A stretch of 64,000 nucleotides of DNA from an uncultured Alistipes sp. (GCA_910587675.1 CAJUMU010000003.1:80872-144871), one strand, 5' to 3'. Positions 25,722-35,386 are shown, counted from the stretch's first letter. Program-made: numbers and translations. Notes: generated from the letters alone by a model not told the origin.

Positions 25722-27734
25722 ATGGCAAACAAGAAAAAGAACGATATAAAGATGACCGTGAGGCCCAATTTCATGTGGATATGGGCCGTGTTGATAATGA
25801 TTATCATCGGTTACTCTTTCTATGCCGGCGGCGATACCCAACCCTTGGCGGGCAATTGGAACACCGTGCGCAAAATGATACGCAACGGCGAGGTGGAGCG
25901 CATAACGGTCATCGACGGCCAAACGGCCAACGTCTATCTGACCGAGGAGGCGATAGAGAAATACCGCAACGGCGGCGACGAGGTATTGAAGAGGATGCCC
26001 AAGGAGGGCGAGCAGCTCATCTTCAACATCGGTTCGGTGGAGCTTCTCGACAACGACGTCAAGGAGGCCGTCGCCGAGTCGGGGATCGAGGAGAACCCCG
26101 TGAGCATCGAGTACAAGAACGAATCGAATCCGTGGGGCAACATCATTGTGAATCTGTTGCCGTGGGTGATCCTTATCGGCATCTGGTTCTTCATCATCCG
26201 CACCATGTCGCGAGGCGGCGGGGGCGCGGGAGGCAACATCATGAACGTGGGCAAGGCGCGCGCGCAGGTCTTCGACAAGGACGACGCGGGCAAGCGGATA
26301 ACGTTCAAGGACGTCGCGGGACTGGAGGAGGCCAAGGTGGAGATCATGGAGATAGTCGATTTCCTCCGCAAGGCCGACAAATACCGCGAACTGGGCGCCA
26401 AGATCCCCAAGGGCGCGCTGCTGGTAGGCCCCCCGGGAACGGGCAAGACGCTTCTGGCGAAGGCCGTGGCGGGCGAAGCCAACGTGCCGTTCCTCTCGAT
26501 ATCGGGTTCCGACTTCGTGGAGATGTTCGTGGGCGTGGGCGCGTCGCGTGTCCGCGACCTATTCGAGCAGGCCAAGCAGAAGGCCCCCTGCATCGTCTTC
26601 ATCGACGAGATAGACGCCATAGGCCGCGCACGCGGCAAGAACGCGGGATTCTCGGGCAACGACGAGCGTGAAAACACCCTCAACCAACTCCTTACGGAGA
26701 TGGATGGATTCCAGACCAACGCGGGCGTCATAGTGCTCGCGGCCACCAACCGCGCCGACATCCTCGACAAGGCGTTGATGCGCGCGGGACGTTTCGACCG
26801 CCAGATACAGGTAGGGCTTCCCGACGCCAAGGAGCGCGAGGAGATCTTCGACGTGCATCTGCGCAATCTGAAACTCGATCCGCAGCTCGACCGCGGATTC
26901 CTCGCCAAGCAGACGCCCGGGTTCTCGGGAGCCGACATAGCCAACGTCTGCAACGAGGCGGCGCTCATAGCGGCACGCCACGACAAGAAACAGATCGCCA
27001 AAGAGGACTTCATGGCGGCCATCGACCGCATAATAGGCGGATTGGAGAAACGCAACAAACTCATGTCAGAGGCCGAGCGTCGCGCCACGGCCATACACGA
27101 GGCGGGCCACGCCACGGTGATGTGGTCGCTCGCGGAGTGCGATCCCGTGCTGAAAGTCACCATCGTTCCGCGCGGCAACAGTCTGGGCGCCACGTGGTCG
27201 GTGCCCGACGAGGAGCGCGTGCACGTCACCAACGCCACTCTCGAGGAGCAGCTGGCGGGAATGTTGGGCGGCCGCATAGCCGAAGAAGTCAATTACGGCA
27301 CCCTCGGCGCAGGAGCGTTGAGCGATCTGGAACGCGCCACGAAGATGACGTACGCCATGGTGGCCTATTACGGCATGAGCAAGAAGATTGGTCCCATAAG
27401 CTATTACGATTCGGCAGGCACGCGCGACACCTTCACCAAGCCTTTCAGCGAGCAGACCGCTCACGAGATCGACCAAGAGGTGCGCCGCATAATGGCCGAG
27501 GCGTACGAGCGCGCCAAGAGAATCATCGAGGAGAAAAACGGACAAATAAACGCGATGGCCGACCTGCTGCTCGAAAAGGAAACCATCTATGCCGAGGACA
27601 TAGAACCCATACTCGGCCCGTCGGCCCAAAGCGCCAAGCAGGCCGAAAAGACCGACGGCAAGGCGGCTCGCGGCAACGATACGCCCGCCGCGGACCCGAA
27701 ACCCGAAAATGAAGAAGAGACCCGAAAGATATGA
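25722..27734 (+). CDS. ftsH: ATP-dependent zinc metalloprotease FtsH
   Basis: 670 residues, an inner-membrane AAA+ protease that extracts and degrades membrane and short-lived cytosolic proteins. Two membrane helices (~18-33 and ~142-160) flank a periplasmic loop. Walker A is GPPGTGKT at 236-243, Walker B is CIVFIDEIDAIG, the SRH has ATNRADILDKALMRAGRFDR, and the zinc site is HEAGH at 459-463. The C-terminus is a low-complexity Lys/Ala/Glu tail. Its stop overlaps the cdsA start (ATGA). Confidence 0.97.
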   Translation: MANKKKNDIKMTVRPNFMWIWAVLIMIIIGYSFYAGGDTQPLAGNWNTVRKMIRNGEVERITVIDGQTANVYLTEEAIEKYRNGGDEVLKRMPKEGEQLIFNIGSVELLDNDVKEAVAESGIEENPVSIEYKNESNPWGNIIVNLLPWVILIGIWFFIIRTMSRGGGGAGGNIMNVGKARAQVFDKDDAGKRITFKDVAGLEEAKVEIMEIVDFLRKADKYRELGAKIPKGALLVGPPGTGKTLLAKAVAGEANVPFLSISGSDFVEMFVGVGASRVRDLFEQAKQKAPCIVFIDEIDAIGRARGKNAGFSGNDERENTLNQLLTEMDGFQTNAGVIVLAATNRADILDKALMRAGRFDRQIQVGLPDAKEREEIFDVHLRNLKLDPQLDRGFLAKQTPGFSGADIANVCNEAALIAARHDKKQIAKEDFMAAIDRIIGGLEKRNKLMSEAERRATAIHEAGHATVMWSLAECDPVLKVTIVPRGNSLGATWSVPDEERVHVTNATLEEQLAGMLGGRIAEEVNYGTLGAGALSDLERATKMTYAMVAYYGMSKKIGPISYYDSAGTRDTFTKPFSEQTAHEIDQEVRRIMAEAYERAKRIIEEKNGQINAMADLLLEKETIYAEDIEPILGPSAQSAKQAEKTDGKAARGNDTPAADPKPENEEETRKI

Positions 27735-28594
27735 CCGATAAGATGAAAAACCTGTGGGTGCGCGCCGTGAGCGGCGTGGTGCTGCTCGCGATAGTGCTGG
27801 GGACCATCCTCTGGTCGAAATGGAGTTTCGGCGCGCTGCTGCTCATGATAATCCTCGGCGGCGAGTGGGAGTTCTACCGCATGGCCGAAAAGGCGGGTTA
27901 TTCGCCCCAGAAGACGCTGGGACTCGTCGCGGGAGCCATAGTGATGACGGTGGCTTTCGCCCTCATGTGGTTCTTCGACACCGAGAGCACCCTGAGCAAC
28001 AAATATCTGGTGCTCACCGTGGGACTGATGCTATACATAATGATGCTGGTGCCGCTGATGTTCATCTGCGAGCTTTACCGCAAAAGCGCGACGCCCATCG
28101 CCAACATCGGATCGACCCTTACGGGCGTGGTATACGTGGCGCTGCCAATGTCGCTGCTCTTTTTCATCCCGCTACTGCTGGGGCACGGGGTGTGGAACCC
28201 GTGGACGCTGCTGTTCTACTTCTTCATCATCTGGGCTAACGACGTATGCGCCTACCTGTTCGGAATCACGCTGGGCAAGCACCGCCTGTTCGAGCGCATC
28301 TCGCCCAAGAAGTCGTGGGAGGGATTCATCGGCGGACTCATCGGCGCGATGGCGATGGGATACATAGCCGCCACGGCGATGGGCGGCGACCACTTCGAAT
28401 GGATCGGCATGGCGCTCATAGCCGCCATAACGGGAGTATTCGGCGATTTGGTGGAGTCGCTGTTCAAACGCTCGGTCGACGTGAAGGACTCGGGACGCAT
28501 AATCCCCGGGCACGGAGGCTGGCTCGACCGTTTCGACGCGCTGATTCTCTCGGTGCCGTTCGTGTTCATCTACCTCGTATTTTGCATGAATTGA
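27731..28594 (+). CDS. cdsA: Phosphatidate cytidylyltransferase
   Basis: 287 residues with about eight hydrophobic segments. It converts phosphatidic acid and CTP to CDP-diacylglycerol, the precursor of all phospholipids. The C-terminal signature GVFGDLVESLFKRSVDVKDS followed by GRIIPGHGGWLDRFDAL is diagnostic, and SPKKSWEGFIGGL is also seen. ATG 27731 overlaps the ftsH stop; ATG 27743 is a possible alternative. psd follows, so two successive phospholipid steps are linked. Confidence 0.96.
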   Translation: MTDKMKNLWVRAVSGVVLLAIVLGTILWSKWSFGALLLMIILGGEWEFYRMAEKAGYSPQKTLGLVAGAIVMTVAFALMWFFDTESTLSNKYLVLTVGLMLYIMMLVPLMFICELYRKSATPIANIGSTLTGVVYVALPMSLLFFIPLLLGHGVWNPWTLLFYFFIIWANDVCAYLFGITLGKHRLFERISPKKSWEGFIGGLIGAMAMGYIAATAMGGDHFEWIGMALIAAITGVFGDLVESLFKRSVDVKDSGRIIPGHGGWLDRFDALILSVPFVFIYLVFCMN

Positions 28595-28616
28595 AAATGA
28601 CCTTAAACCAAACAAT

Positions 28617-29285
28617 ATGAAGATCAACAAAGAGGGCTACCGAATCATAGCCGTATCGGGCCTCATCTGCCTGCTATTCTGGTCGCTCATATACTATTTC
28701 GAAAACAACCACTCGGGGACGGGACTGCTCGTCACCAGCACGCTGCTGCTCGTGGCTTTCTGGTTCTTCATCGTGGCGTTTTTCCGCGAGCCGCGCCGCG
28801 TGAAGATACATGATCCCGAGCTGGTCTTCTCGCCCTGCGACGGACGCGTGGTGGTGACCGAGATCGTGCACGAAGACGAATATCTGAAAGAGAACATGTT
28901 GCAGATCTCGATATTCATGTCGATAACCAACGTCCACATGAACTGGATCCCCGTAAGCGGCGAGGTGGAGTATTGCAAGTACCACCCGGGACGGTTCCTC
29001 ATCGCATGGCACCCCAAGTCGTCGACCGAGAACGAGCGCACGACCACCGTGGTGAAGATGGAGGACGGCAAACGCATCCTGTTCCGTCAGGTGGCGGGCC
29101 TGATCGCGCGCCGCATCGTGTCGTACATGAAGGTCGGCGACCACGTGACGCAGAACGACGTGTTCGGGTTCATCAAGTTCGGCTCGCGCATCGATCTGCT
29201 CGTACCGAAAGACAGCGAACTGCTGGTCGAGATCGGCGACCCCGTGGTGGGATCGCAGACCCCCATCGTACGCCTCAGAAAGTAA
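28617..29285 (+). CDS. psd: Phosphatidylserine decarboxylase, short (PSD-A) type
   Basis: 222 residues. It converts phosphatidylserine to phosphatidylethanolamine. Two N-terminal hydrophobic segments (~10-50) anchor it in the membrane. The C-terminal Gly-Ser self-cleavage site that makes the pyruvoyl cofactor is in FIKFGSRIDLLVP (~184-196). Other family motifs are FSPCDGRVV and NVHMNWIPVSGEV. The short length and FGSR rather than LGST are typical of this subfamily. It follows cdsA after 22 bp. Confidence 0.94.
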   Translation: MKINKEGYRIIAVSGLICLLFWSLIYYFENNHSGTGLLVTSTLLLVAFWFFIVAFFREPRRVKIHDPELVFSPCDGRVVVTEIVHEDEYLKENMLQISIFMSITNVHMNWIPVSGEVEYCKYHPGRFLIAWHPKSSTENERTTTVVKMEDGKRILFRQVAGLIARRIVSYMKVGDHVTQNDVFGFIKFGSRIDLLVPKDSELLVEIGDPVVGSQTPIVRLRK

Positions 29286-29324
29286 CGCGTGGACGCCATC
29301 GCACACCGCAAATAACGTAACAGC

Positions 29325-30431
29325 ATGACGCTCACACCGCAAAACATACTCCGATTCATCGTCGGACTCGCAGCCACGGCAGCCATATTGTTTTTGATAT
29401 GGTATTTCAGCACCGTGGTCATATACATATTGGTGTCGGCGGTGCTGGCCATCATGGGACGGCCGTTGGTGAGCTATCTGCTGAGTCTGAACATCCGCGG
29501 GCGGCGGTTGCCCCGCTGGGCCGCGGCGTCGATCACGCTGCTGGTGATCTGGGTGGTGTTCGCCACGATATGTTCGTTGTGCATACCCTTGGTATTCAAC
29601 AAAATCGGCGAATTCGCCGCGCTCGACTTCTCGTCGGTGATCGAATCGATCGAGTACCCCGTATCGTACGCGCAGGCCTACCTGCAAAAGATGTTCATAC
29701 TCCCCGAGACCGATTTCTCGCTCAGCGAGACCATAATATCGACATTGCAGGATCTGATCGATTACGAAACGGTTAACAACCTCTTCGCCTCGATCATAAG
29801 CGTAGCGCTGTCGACGCTCATCACCGTGTTCTCCATATCGTTCATAACCTTCTTTTTCCTCAAGGAGGACGGATTGTTCTACTCGATGGTGACGGCGATG
29901 TTCCCCGAACGCCTGCAACAGAGCGTGACGCGCGCTCTCGACTCCATCACGGTGCTGCTGTCGCGTTACTTCACGGGAATACTCACCGAGAGCATAATAC
30001 TCATGATCGTCATCTCGATGGTGATGATGCTCTTCGGCATGAAGACCGACAACGCGCTGCTCATAGGTCTCATCATGGGCGTGATGAACGTCATTCCGTA
30101 CGCGGGACCGCTTATCGGCGGAATAATTTCGATATTCATCGGCATCGTCAGCCCCATCGCGGGCTACACGGCCATGCACACGACGGCGATCATAGCCTGT
30201 TCGCTCTTTTGCATCAAGGGATTCGACGACTTCGTGCTGCAACCCACTATATACTCCGAGCGCGTGAAGGCGCACCCGCTCGAAATATTTTTGGTGATCC
30301 TGCTGGCTGGTTACATGGCGGGCATACTCGGCATGCTGCTGGCCATACCCTCCTACACCGTGCTGCGCGTACTGGCCAAGGAGTTCTTCTCGCAGTTCTC
30401 GTTAGTGCAGAAACTCACGCAGAAGATATGA
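29325..30431 (+). CDS. AI-2E family membrane transporter (PF01594 type)
   Basis: 368 residues with about eight membrane helices: two N-terminal pairs, a soluble middle (~95-150), then closely spaced C-terminal helices around LLIGLIMGVMNVIPYAGPLIGG, the family signature. Relatives include PerM, the AI-2 exporter TqsA and Na+/H+ exchangers, so the cargo cannot be told from sequence. It follows the phospholipid genes on the same strand and may be cotranscribed. Confidence 0.88.
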   Translation: MTLTPQNILRFIVGLAATAAILFLIWYFSTVVIYILVSAVLAIMGRPLVSYLLSLNIRGRRLPRWAAASITLLVIWVVFATICSLCIPLVFNKIGEFAALDFSSVIESIEYPVSYAQAYLQKMFILPETDFSLSETIISTLQDLIDYETVNNLFASIISVALSTLITVFSISFITFFFLKEDGLFYSMVTAMFPERLQQSVTRALDSITVLLSRYFTGILTESIILMIVISMVMMLFGMKTDNALLIGLIMGVMNVIPYAGPLIGGIISIFIGIVSPIAGYTAMHTTAIIACSLFCIKGFDDFVLQPTIYSERVKAHPLEIFLVILLAGYMAGILGMLLAIPSYTVLRVLAKEFFSQFSLVQKLTQKI

Positions 30432-30485
30432 CCACAGGTGCGAGGGAAGACGCAGGGAGCAGAGTTTTTTAAGGACTACACGAAA

Positions 30486-30842
30486 ATGATTATAATAAAA
30501 GGCGAGGTTATTCACGGCGCGCAACTGGGACGCAAGATGGGATTCCCGACGGCCAACCTCGACGCATGCGAACTGAACGATATCGAAAACGGCGTTTACC
30601 GCTCGACGGTCATAATCGACGGCGCGACCTACCGCGCAATGTCGAACATAGGGCTCCGCCCCTCGGTGGACGGACGTTGCCGTCTCCTCGAAACCCATCT
30701 GTTCGATTTTCACGGCGACATATACGGTCGCGTCATAGAGGTGCGGCTGCTCGACAAGATCCGCGACGAGAAACGCTTCGGCTCTATCGACGAGCTGCGT
30801 CGCCAACTCGAACACGACGCCGACGTATGCCGTAACCTATAA
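30486..30842 (+). CDS. Stand-alone riboflavin kinase domain
   Basis: 118 residues from ATG 30486; the longer frame from 30438 adds a segment unlike the family. It matches only the C-terminal kinase half of bifunctional RibF: GEVIHGAQLGRKMGFPTANL (flavin/ATP loop), NGVYRSTVII, NIGLRPSVDG and LETHLFDF with the catalytic Glu. The FAD synthetase half is absent and no remnant is visible upstream. It should make FMN from riboflavin, with FAD synthesis elsewhere. It could also be a second, regulatory or specialised copy. Confidence 0.88.
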   Translation: MIIIKGEVIHGAQLGRKMGFPTANLDACELNDIENGVYRSTVIIDGATYRAMSNIGLRPSVDGRCRLLETHLFDFHGDIYGRVIEVRLLDKIRDEKRFGSIDELRRQLEHDADVCRNL

Positions 30843-30892
30843 CCGCTCGAAAAATCCCCGCAGCCGCCGAAGATAAGTTTTGTCAATAATTC

Positions 30893-31260
30893 ACACGCGT
30901 CAGCCTTACCCGCGGCAGGAACATTTTCGATAAGCCGAGTGCAGAGCCGAACTTGTTCGGGTTCTGCCGAGGCGAGAAAATGACTGCGTAAGCGAACGAT
31001 TTCGGATTAAGGGCGGTCGAAGCGACGAAGCGTCAAAATCGGAGAACGTTTTCAATAAGCCGAGTCAGAGCCGAACTTGTTCGAGCTATGCCGAGGCGAG
31101 AAAACGTCTGCGAAGCGAACTTTTAATTGCTTCAAAAGTGCCGTAGGCATCCGATTTAGCGCAGTCGCGAGACCGACCCCGAGATCGTTTCACCGCGGCG
31201 GATTTTCGGTTACCTTTTGGCCGCGCAAAAGGTAACGTAAATCTTAATTATGTATTAAAG
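30893..31260. repeat. Family B dispersed repeat, copy 2 with internal duplication
   Basis: It aligns with 6488-6807 over nearly its whole length. A ~65-bp segment (AAGCCGAG ... CCGAACTTGTTCG ... GCCGAGGCGAGAAAA) occurs twice here (30929-30993 and ~31050-31115) and once in the other copy. The palindrome GTTACCTTTT-GGCCGCGC-AAAAGGTAAC is at 31209-31236. With the family A units that follow it fills the 745-bp gap 30843-31587, in which I see no gene. Confidence 0.8.
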
Positions 31261-31520
31261 GTATTGCGACTCTTCGAGTCGCTCAGTTCATCGCCGCCCC
31301 ACCGCGGCGGACTGCAACTCGCCTGAAGGCTCGCGCAGACCTCCGCCGTCGGCGAACATCTGGCTGACGCATGTGAATTTTGCGACTCGCAGAGTCGTGC
31401 GGGCCGCAGCCTCCCGCCTGCGGAGGCCCGCTATTCGCACAGTTCATTCGCGCGGTCTCCGCAGGCTGCTGCCCGAAGATGTATTGCGACCCGTTGAGAC
31501 TCGCGCAGCTCTCCGCCGTC
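31261..31520. repeat. Family A repeats, tandem complete and partial units
   Basis: A partial unit starts at 31263 (GCGACTC-TTC-GAGTCGC). A complete unit spans about 31381-31478 (GCGACTCGCAGAGTCG, GCGGGCCGCAGCCT, CTGCGGAGGCCCGC, TCTCCGCAGGCTGCTGCCCG). A degenerate unit follows at 31485-31520. The joint GGCTGACGCATGTGAATTT before the complete unit is the reverse complement of the family A/B joint near 6480-6500. The elements are therefore assembled from the same modules in different orders. Confidence 0.75.
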
Positions 31521-31587
31521 GGCAAAACGAATCGGGACCTGCGCCGAAAACGCGGATCCCGATTCTTATACTCTGCAAGCGAATCTG

Positions 31588-33540
31588 TTACTTGCGCCTG
31601 CCCTTGGCGCTTTGCTGCTGACGCATCTGCTCCTGCTGCTGGCGCATAAGTTCCTCGTAACGAAGTTGGAACTTCGACTTCTTCTTGTTCTTCTGCTTGG
31701 CGGCGTTGCGTTGAATCATCGCGTGGATCTTGTCATCGTCGACCAAACGGCGCATGCCCGTCATTATGACGATAGTTATGAGCTGCGAAAGCAGATAGTA
31801 GTAACACAATCCCGATGCGTAATCGTTGAAAATGAATAGCATCATTATCGGCATCATATATACCATCATGATCTTCATGCCCGCCATCTGCGGCTGGCTT
31901 GAAGCGGTTTGCTGGTAGCTGAAGTAGGAGAATCCCACCATCGCCGCGCACATCAACAGCGCGAAGAGGCTCACGTGGTCGCCGTACCACGGAATGGTGA
32001 AGGGCAGAGTTACGATGCTGTCGTACGACGACAAATCGTCGGCCCACAGGAACGACTGCCCGCGAAGCTCGATACTCGCGGGGAAGAATCGGAACATGGC
32101 CCACAGTATCGGCAATTGGATAAGCATCGGTATGCAGCCGCCCAAGGGGTTGATGCCCGCTTTCTTGTAGAGCTCCATCGTGGCTTGCTGCTTCTTCATG
32201 GCATCCTCCTGACGCGGATACTTCTCGTTCAGAGCGTCCACCTCGGGCTTGATGACGCGCATCTTGGCCGTCGAGAGGTAGCTCTTGTAGGTCAAGGGGT
32301 ATATCAACAGTTTGATAAGCGCCGTGAGGATCAGTATGATAAGGCCGAAGCTGCCGATGTATTTATGCAGGAAATCGAACACGGGGATAACGATCCAACG
32401 GTTGATCCAGCCCACCAGCCAGCCGCCTAACGGGATGAGTCGCTCCATCGCGATCTTCTCGCCTTCGGGGTCGGTGATCTTCGACAGCACGGCATACTTG
32501 TTGGGGCCGCAGTAAATCGAAAAGGCGTAGCCCGTGGTCTGCGCATTGTAGGGCAGACCCGCATGCACCGAGAAGGTCTTGATGAATCCCGAATTTTCGG
32601 GCTCCGTCGAGAAGCCCATGTCGGCATAGGCGAAGTTGCCGTGCGCGATCAAAGCCTCCGAGAAGAACTGCTGCTTGAATGCAATCCAGTTTATCTCGCT
32701 CTTCACGCTCTCCTCCTTCTCGCCGTCGCCCATGCCCAAATCCTCGATCGAGGCCTCGTCGGGCAGGCGGTACGACAGCGTGGTATACATGTTCTCGTTC
32801 TTGAAGCCCCGCTCGTTGCGGTAGGTGCGGTTGCTCCAATCCAGTCCCAGCGTCGACTGGGCGGCCATCAAAGGAGCCATGTTCACCATCTTCACGTTGA
32901 GGTCGATCATATAGTCGCGCGAGGGGTCCTTCTCGTCGTACACTACATACTCGTACAGCAGGTAGGCGTCTTCGCCCACGTCGAGACGCATGGCGAGGGT
33001 TTGGAATCCGTCGCCGCGGCTCACGCCGGCATTCGTGAACACATACTCCTCGGTGTTGATCTTCACGTTCTTGCGGTCGCGCTTCAGATAGAACTCCAAA
33101 TCGAACTTCGCGCTCGACGGATCGAACAGCACCACTTTCTCGTTGCGCTCGCCCTTGGGAGCGTACTTGGTGTAGTCGTGAAGCGTCACCTTCGAGAGCA
33201 TACCGCCCGCGGTGGTGAATTCGGCCGTAAGGTAGTCGTTCGACAAAGCGACCGACGAAGGCTCCGCGCTCTTGGCCGCGGCAAGGCTCGCGCCGAACAT
33301 CTCGGCTTCGCGTCGCGCCGCGCTCTCGGCGGCCGCCGCTGCGAGGCTGTCGGCAAGCTCGGGGACGATGTCGTCCGACGCGACCTGCTCCGACGTCGAA
33401 GCGGCCTCGTCGGGCTGCGCCTCGGCCTCGACCTGAGCCATATATTCTTTATATTTCTCCTGCTGCTTGGAACTGTAAATCACATAGCCGATAAAGATCG
33501 CGGCCATGAGCACGATTCCAGTAAGTGTTTTCTTATCCAT
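31588..33540 (-). CDS. yidC: Membrane protein insertase YidC
   Basis: 650 residues, Gram-negative YidC. It inserts and folds inner-membrane proteins, alone or with Sec. An N-terminal signal-anchor helix (GIVLMAAIFIGYVIYSS) is followed by a large periplasmic beta-rich domain (~70-340). The conserved five-helix core has IYPLTYKSYLSTAKMRVIKPEV and INPLGGCIPMLIQLPILWAM, and the C-terminus is a basic cytoplasmic tail (AAKQKNKKKSKFQLRYEEL) that contacts ribosomes. It follows pyrG after 22 bp on the same strand. Confidence 0.97.
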   Translation of the reverse strand: MDKKTLTGIVLMAAIFIGYVIYSSKQQEKYKEYMAQVEAEAQPDEAASTSEQVASDDIVPELADSLAAAAAESAARREAEMFGASLAAAKSAEPSSVALSNDYLTAEFTTAGGMLSKVTLHDYTKYAPKGERNEKVVLFDPSSAKFDLEFYLKRDRKNVKINTEEYVFTNAGVSRGDGFQTLAMRLDVGEDAYLLYEYVVYDEKDPSRDYMIDLNVKMVNMAPLMAAQSTLGLDWSNRTYRNERGFKNENMYTTLSYRLPDEASIEDLGMGDGEKEESVKSEINWIAFKQQFFSEALIAHGNFAYADMGFSTEPENSGFIKTFSVHAGLPYNAQTTGYAFSIYCGPNKYAVLSKITDPEGEKIAMERLIPLGGWLVGWINRWIVIPVFDFLHKYIGSFGLIILILTALIKLLIYPLTYKSYLSTAKMRVIKPEVDALNEKYPRQEDAMKKQQATMELYKKAGINPLGGCIPMLIQLPILWAMFRFFPASIELRGQSFLWADDLSSYDSIVTLPFTIPWYGDHVSLFALLMCAAMVGFSYFSYQQTASSQPQMAGMKIMMVYMMPIMMLFIFNDYASGLCYYYLLSQLITIVIMTGMRRLVDDDKIHAMIQRNAAKQKNKKKSKFQLRYEELMRQQQEQMRQQQSAKGRRK

Positions 33541-33562
33541 CTGTAAGTATTAACGTTAACTA

Positions 33563-35206
33563 CTACTTCGCCTGCTCGGCTTCGGCCTTGCGGCTGCCGT
33601 CGTATTTCAGGGCCGCAGCCACGAAAGCGACGAACAGCGGAGCGGGCGTGTTCACCGTGCTCTTGTATTCGGGGTGGTACTGCGTACCCACGAACCACGG
33701 ATGATCCTTCAGCTCCACCACCTCGACCAGTCCCGTCTCGGGATTGGTGCCCGCGGCTGTCATGCCCGCGTTCTCGAACTGCGCGAGGTACGATTCGTTG
33801 AACTCGTAACGGTGACGGTGACGCTCCACGATGGCATCCGCGCCGTAAGCGTCGCGAACCTTGGTGCCCGCCTTCAGCGCGCACGGATATCCGCCCAGAC
33901 GCATCGTGCCGCCCTTGGCCGTGATACCTTTCTGCTCCTCCATGAGGTCGATCACGGGATTCTTCGTCTGCTCCATCTCGCTCGAGTGAGCGTCCTTGAT
34001 GCCCAGCACGTTGCGTGCGAACTCGATCACGGCGCTCTGCATGCCCAGACATATTCCGAAGAAGGGCACCTTGTTTTCGCGGGCGTAGCGCACCGCCTCG
34101 ATCTTGCCCTCTATGCCTCGATTGCCGAAGCCCGGGGCCACCAAGATACCCGCCATGCGGCCCAGCGTCTCGCTCACGTTCTCGGCGGTGATCTTCTCCG
34201 AATTGACGTACGTGAGTTTCACCTTGCAGTTGTTGGCCGCGCCGGCGTGGATGAACGACTCGCTGATCGACTTGTAGGCGTCGGGCAGCTCGGTATACTT
34301 GCCCACCAGCGCGATCTCCACAGTGCTCGCGGGATGCTTGATCTTCTCCACGAAACCGCGCCACGAATCCATATTCGGCTCGTCGTGGCTCTCAACGCCG
34401 AGTTTGGCCAGCAATACCTCGTCCAGATGCTGTTCGTGCATGCGCAGGGGCACTTCGTAAATCGTCGGCACGTCGATCGACTCCACCACGGCGTCGGGGG
34501 TCACGTTGCAGAACAACGCCACCTTGCGACGCACCTCGGGCGAGAGCGAATGTTCGGTGCGCAACACCAGCACGTCGGGCTGCAAACCCGCCGACTGCAA
34601 CTCCTTGACCGAGTGCTGCGTGGGTTTGGTCTTAAGCTCGCCCGAAGCGGCCATATAGGGGATGAGCGTCAGATGGATCAACACCGAATTCTGGTAGCCT
34701 AACTGGTTGCGCAACTGTCGTACCGACTCGATGAAAGGCAGCGACTCGATGTCGCCCACCGTACCGCCGATCTCGGTTATGATGACATCGTATTTCTTCG
34801 TGGTGCCGAGCAACTGTATACGGCGTTTGATCTCGTCCGTAATGTGGGGGATGACCTGCACGGTCTTTCCGAGAAACTCGCCGCGACGCTCCTTTTCGAT
34901 CACGCACTTGTAGATCTTGCCCGTGGTCACGTTGTTGTTCTGCGTGGTGGTGATCGATGTGAATCGCTCGTAATGGCCCAGATCGAGGTCGGTTTCGGTA
35001 CCGTCCTCGGTCACGTAACACTCGCCGTGCTCGTAAGGGTTGAGCGTACCCGGGTCGACGTTTATGTAAGGGTCGAGTTTCTGAATCGTCACGGAGTAAC
35101 CGCGCGCCTGAAGCAGACGGGCCACCGAGGCCGAAATGATGCCTTTACCCAGCGAAGATGCCACACCTCCCGTAACGAAGATGTATTTCGGTTTGTTCAG
35201 TTTCAT
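33563..35206 (-). CDS. pyrG: CTP synthase
   Basis: 547 residues from ATG 35206; the TTG one codon upstream is less likely. It aminates UTP to CTP using glutamine. N-terminal synthetase domain: KYIFVTGGVASSLGKGIISA, LDPYINVDPGTLNPYEHGE and ETDLDLGHYERF. The C-terminal class I glutaminase has the nucleophile in FGICLGMQSAVIEFAR and the His-Glu pair in TQYHPEYKS. It is linked to yidC downstream. Confidence 0.97.
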   Translation of the reverse strand: MKLNKPKYIFVTGGVASSLGKGIISASVARLLQARGYSVTIQKLDPYINVDPGTLNPYEHGECYVTEDGTETDLDLGHYERFTSITTTQNNNVTTGKIYKCVIEKERRGEFLGKTVQVIPHITDEIKRRIQLLGTTKKYDVIITEIGGTVGDIESLPFIESVRQLRNQLGYQNSVLIHLTLIPYMAASGELKTKPTQHSVKELQSAGLQPDVLVLRTEHSLSPEVRRKVALFCNVTPDAVVESIDVPTIYEVPLRMHEQHLDEVLLAKLGVESHDEPNMDSWRGFVEKIKHPASTVEIALVGKYTELPDAYKSISESFIHAGAANNCKVKLTYVNSEKITAENVSETLGRMAGILVAPGFGNRGIEGKIEAVRYARENKVPFFGICLGMQSAVIEFARNVLGIKDAHSSEMEQTKNPVIDLMEEQKGITAKGGTMRLGGYPCALKAGTKVRDAYGADAIVERHRHRYEFNESYLAQFENAGMTAAGTNPETGLVEVVELKDHPWFVGTQYHPEYKSTVNTPAPLFVAFVAAALKYDGSRKAEAEQAK

Positions 35207-35386
35207 CAAATATAAATGTTATCTGTTGTTACTTCTAAAAAATTGCTCTTATTCACCGCAACGGTCGGCCCCTCGGCCCAAGCCGAGAATCCGACCATGC
35301 GTTCTCGCGGTTAGATCGTCCGCCCGTCGGGACATACGCCGCGTTCGTCCGCGGCTCGTGTCCCCCGCCGAACGGCGGACCGCCGC

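Noticed and set aside
31373..31649. Short ORFs inside family A repeats encoding similar peptides (VARAAASPRGGPLFA and related) at 12514-12744, 31373-31649 and 61479 onward
   Set aside because: The shared peptide comes from the shared DNA repeat. The ORFs differ in frame and length, lack consistent starts and overlap hairpins, so they are not a protein family.
35207..35214. Minus-strand TATATTTG directly before the pyrG ATG as a promoter
   Set aside because: The box touches the start codon, so the transcript would begin inside the gene. It is most likely chance in AT-rich sequence.
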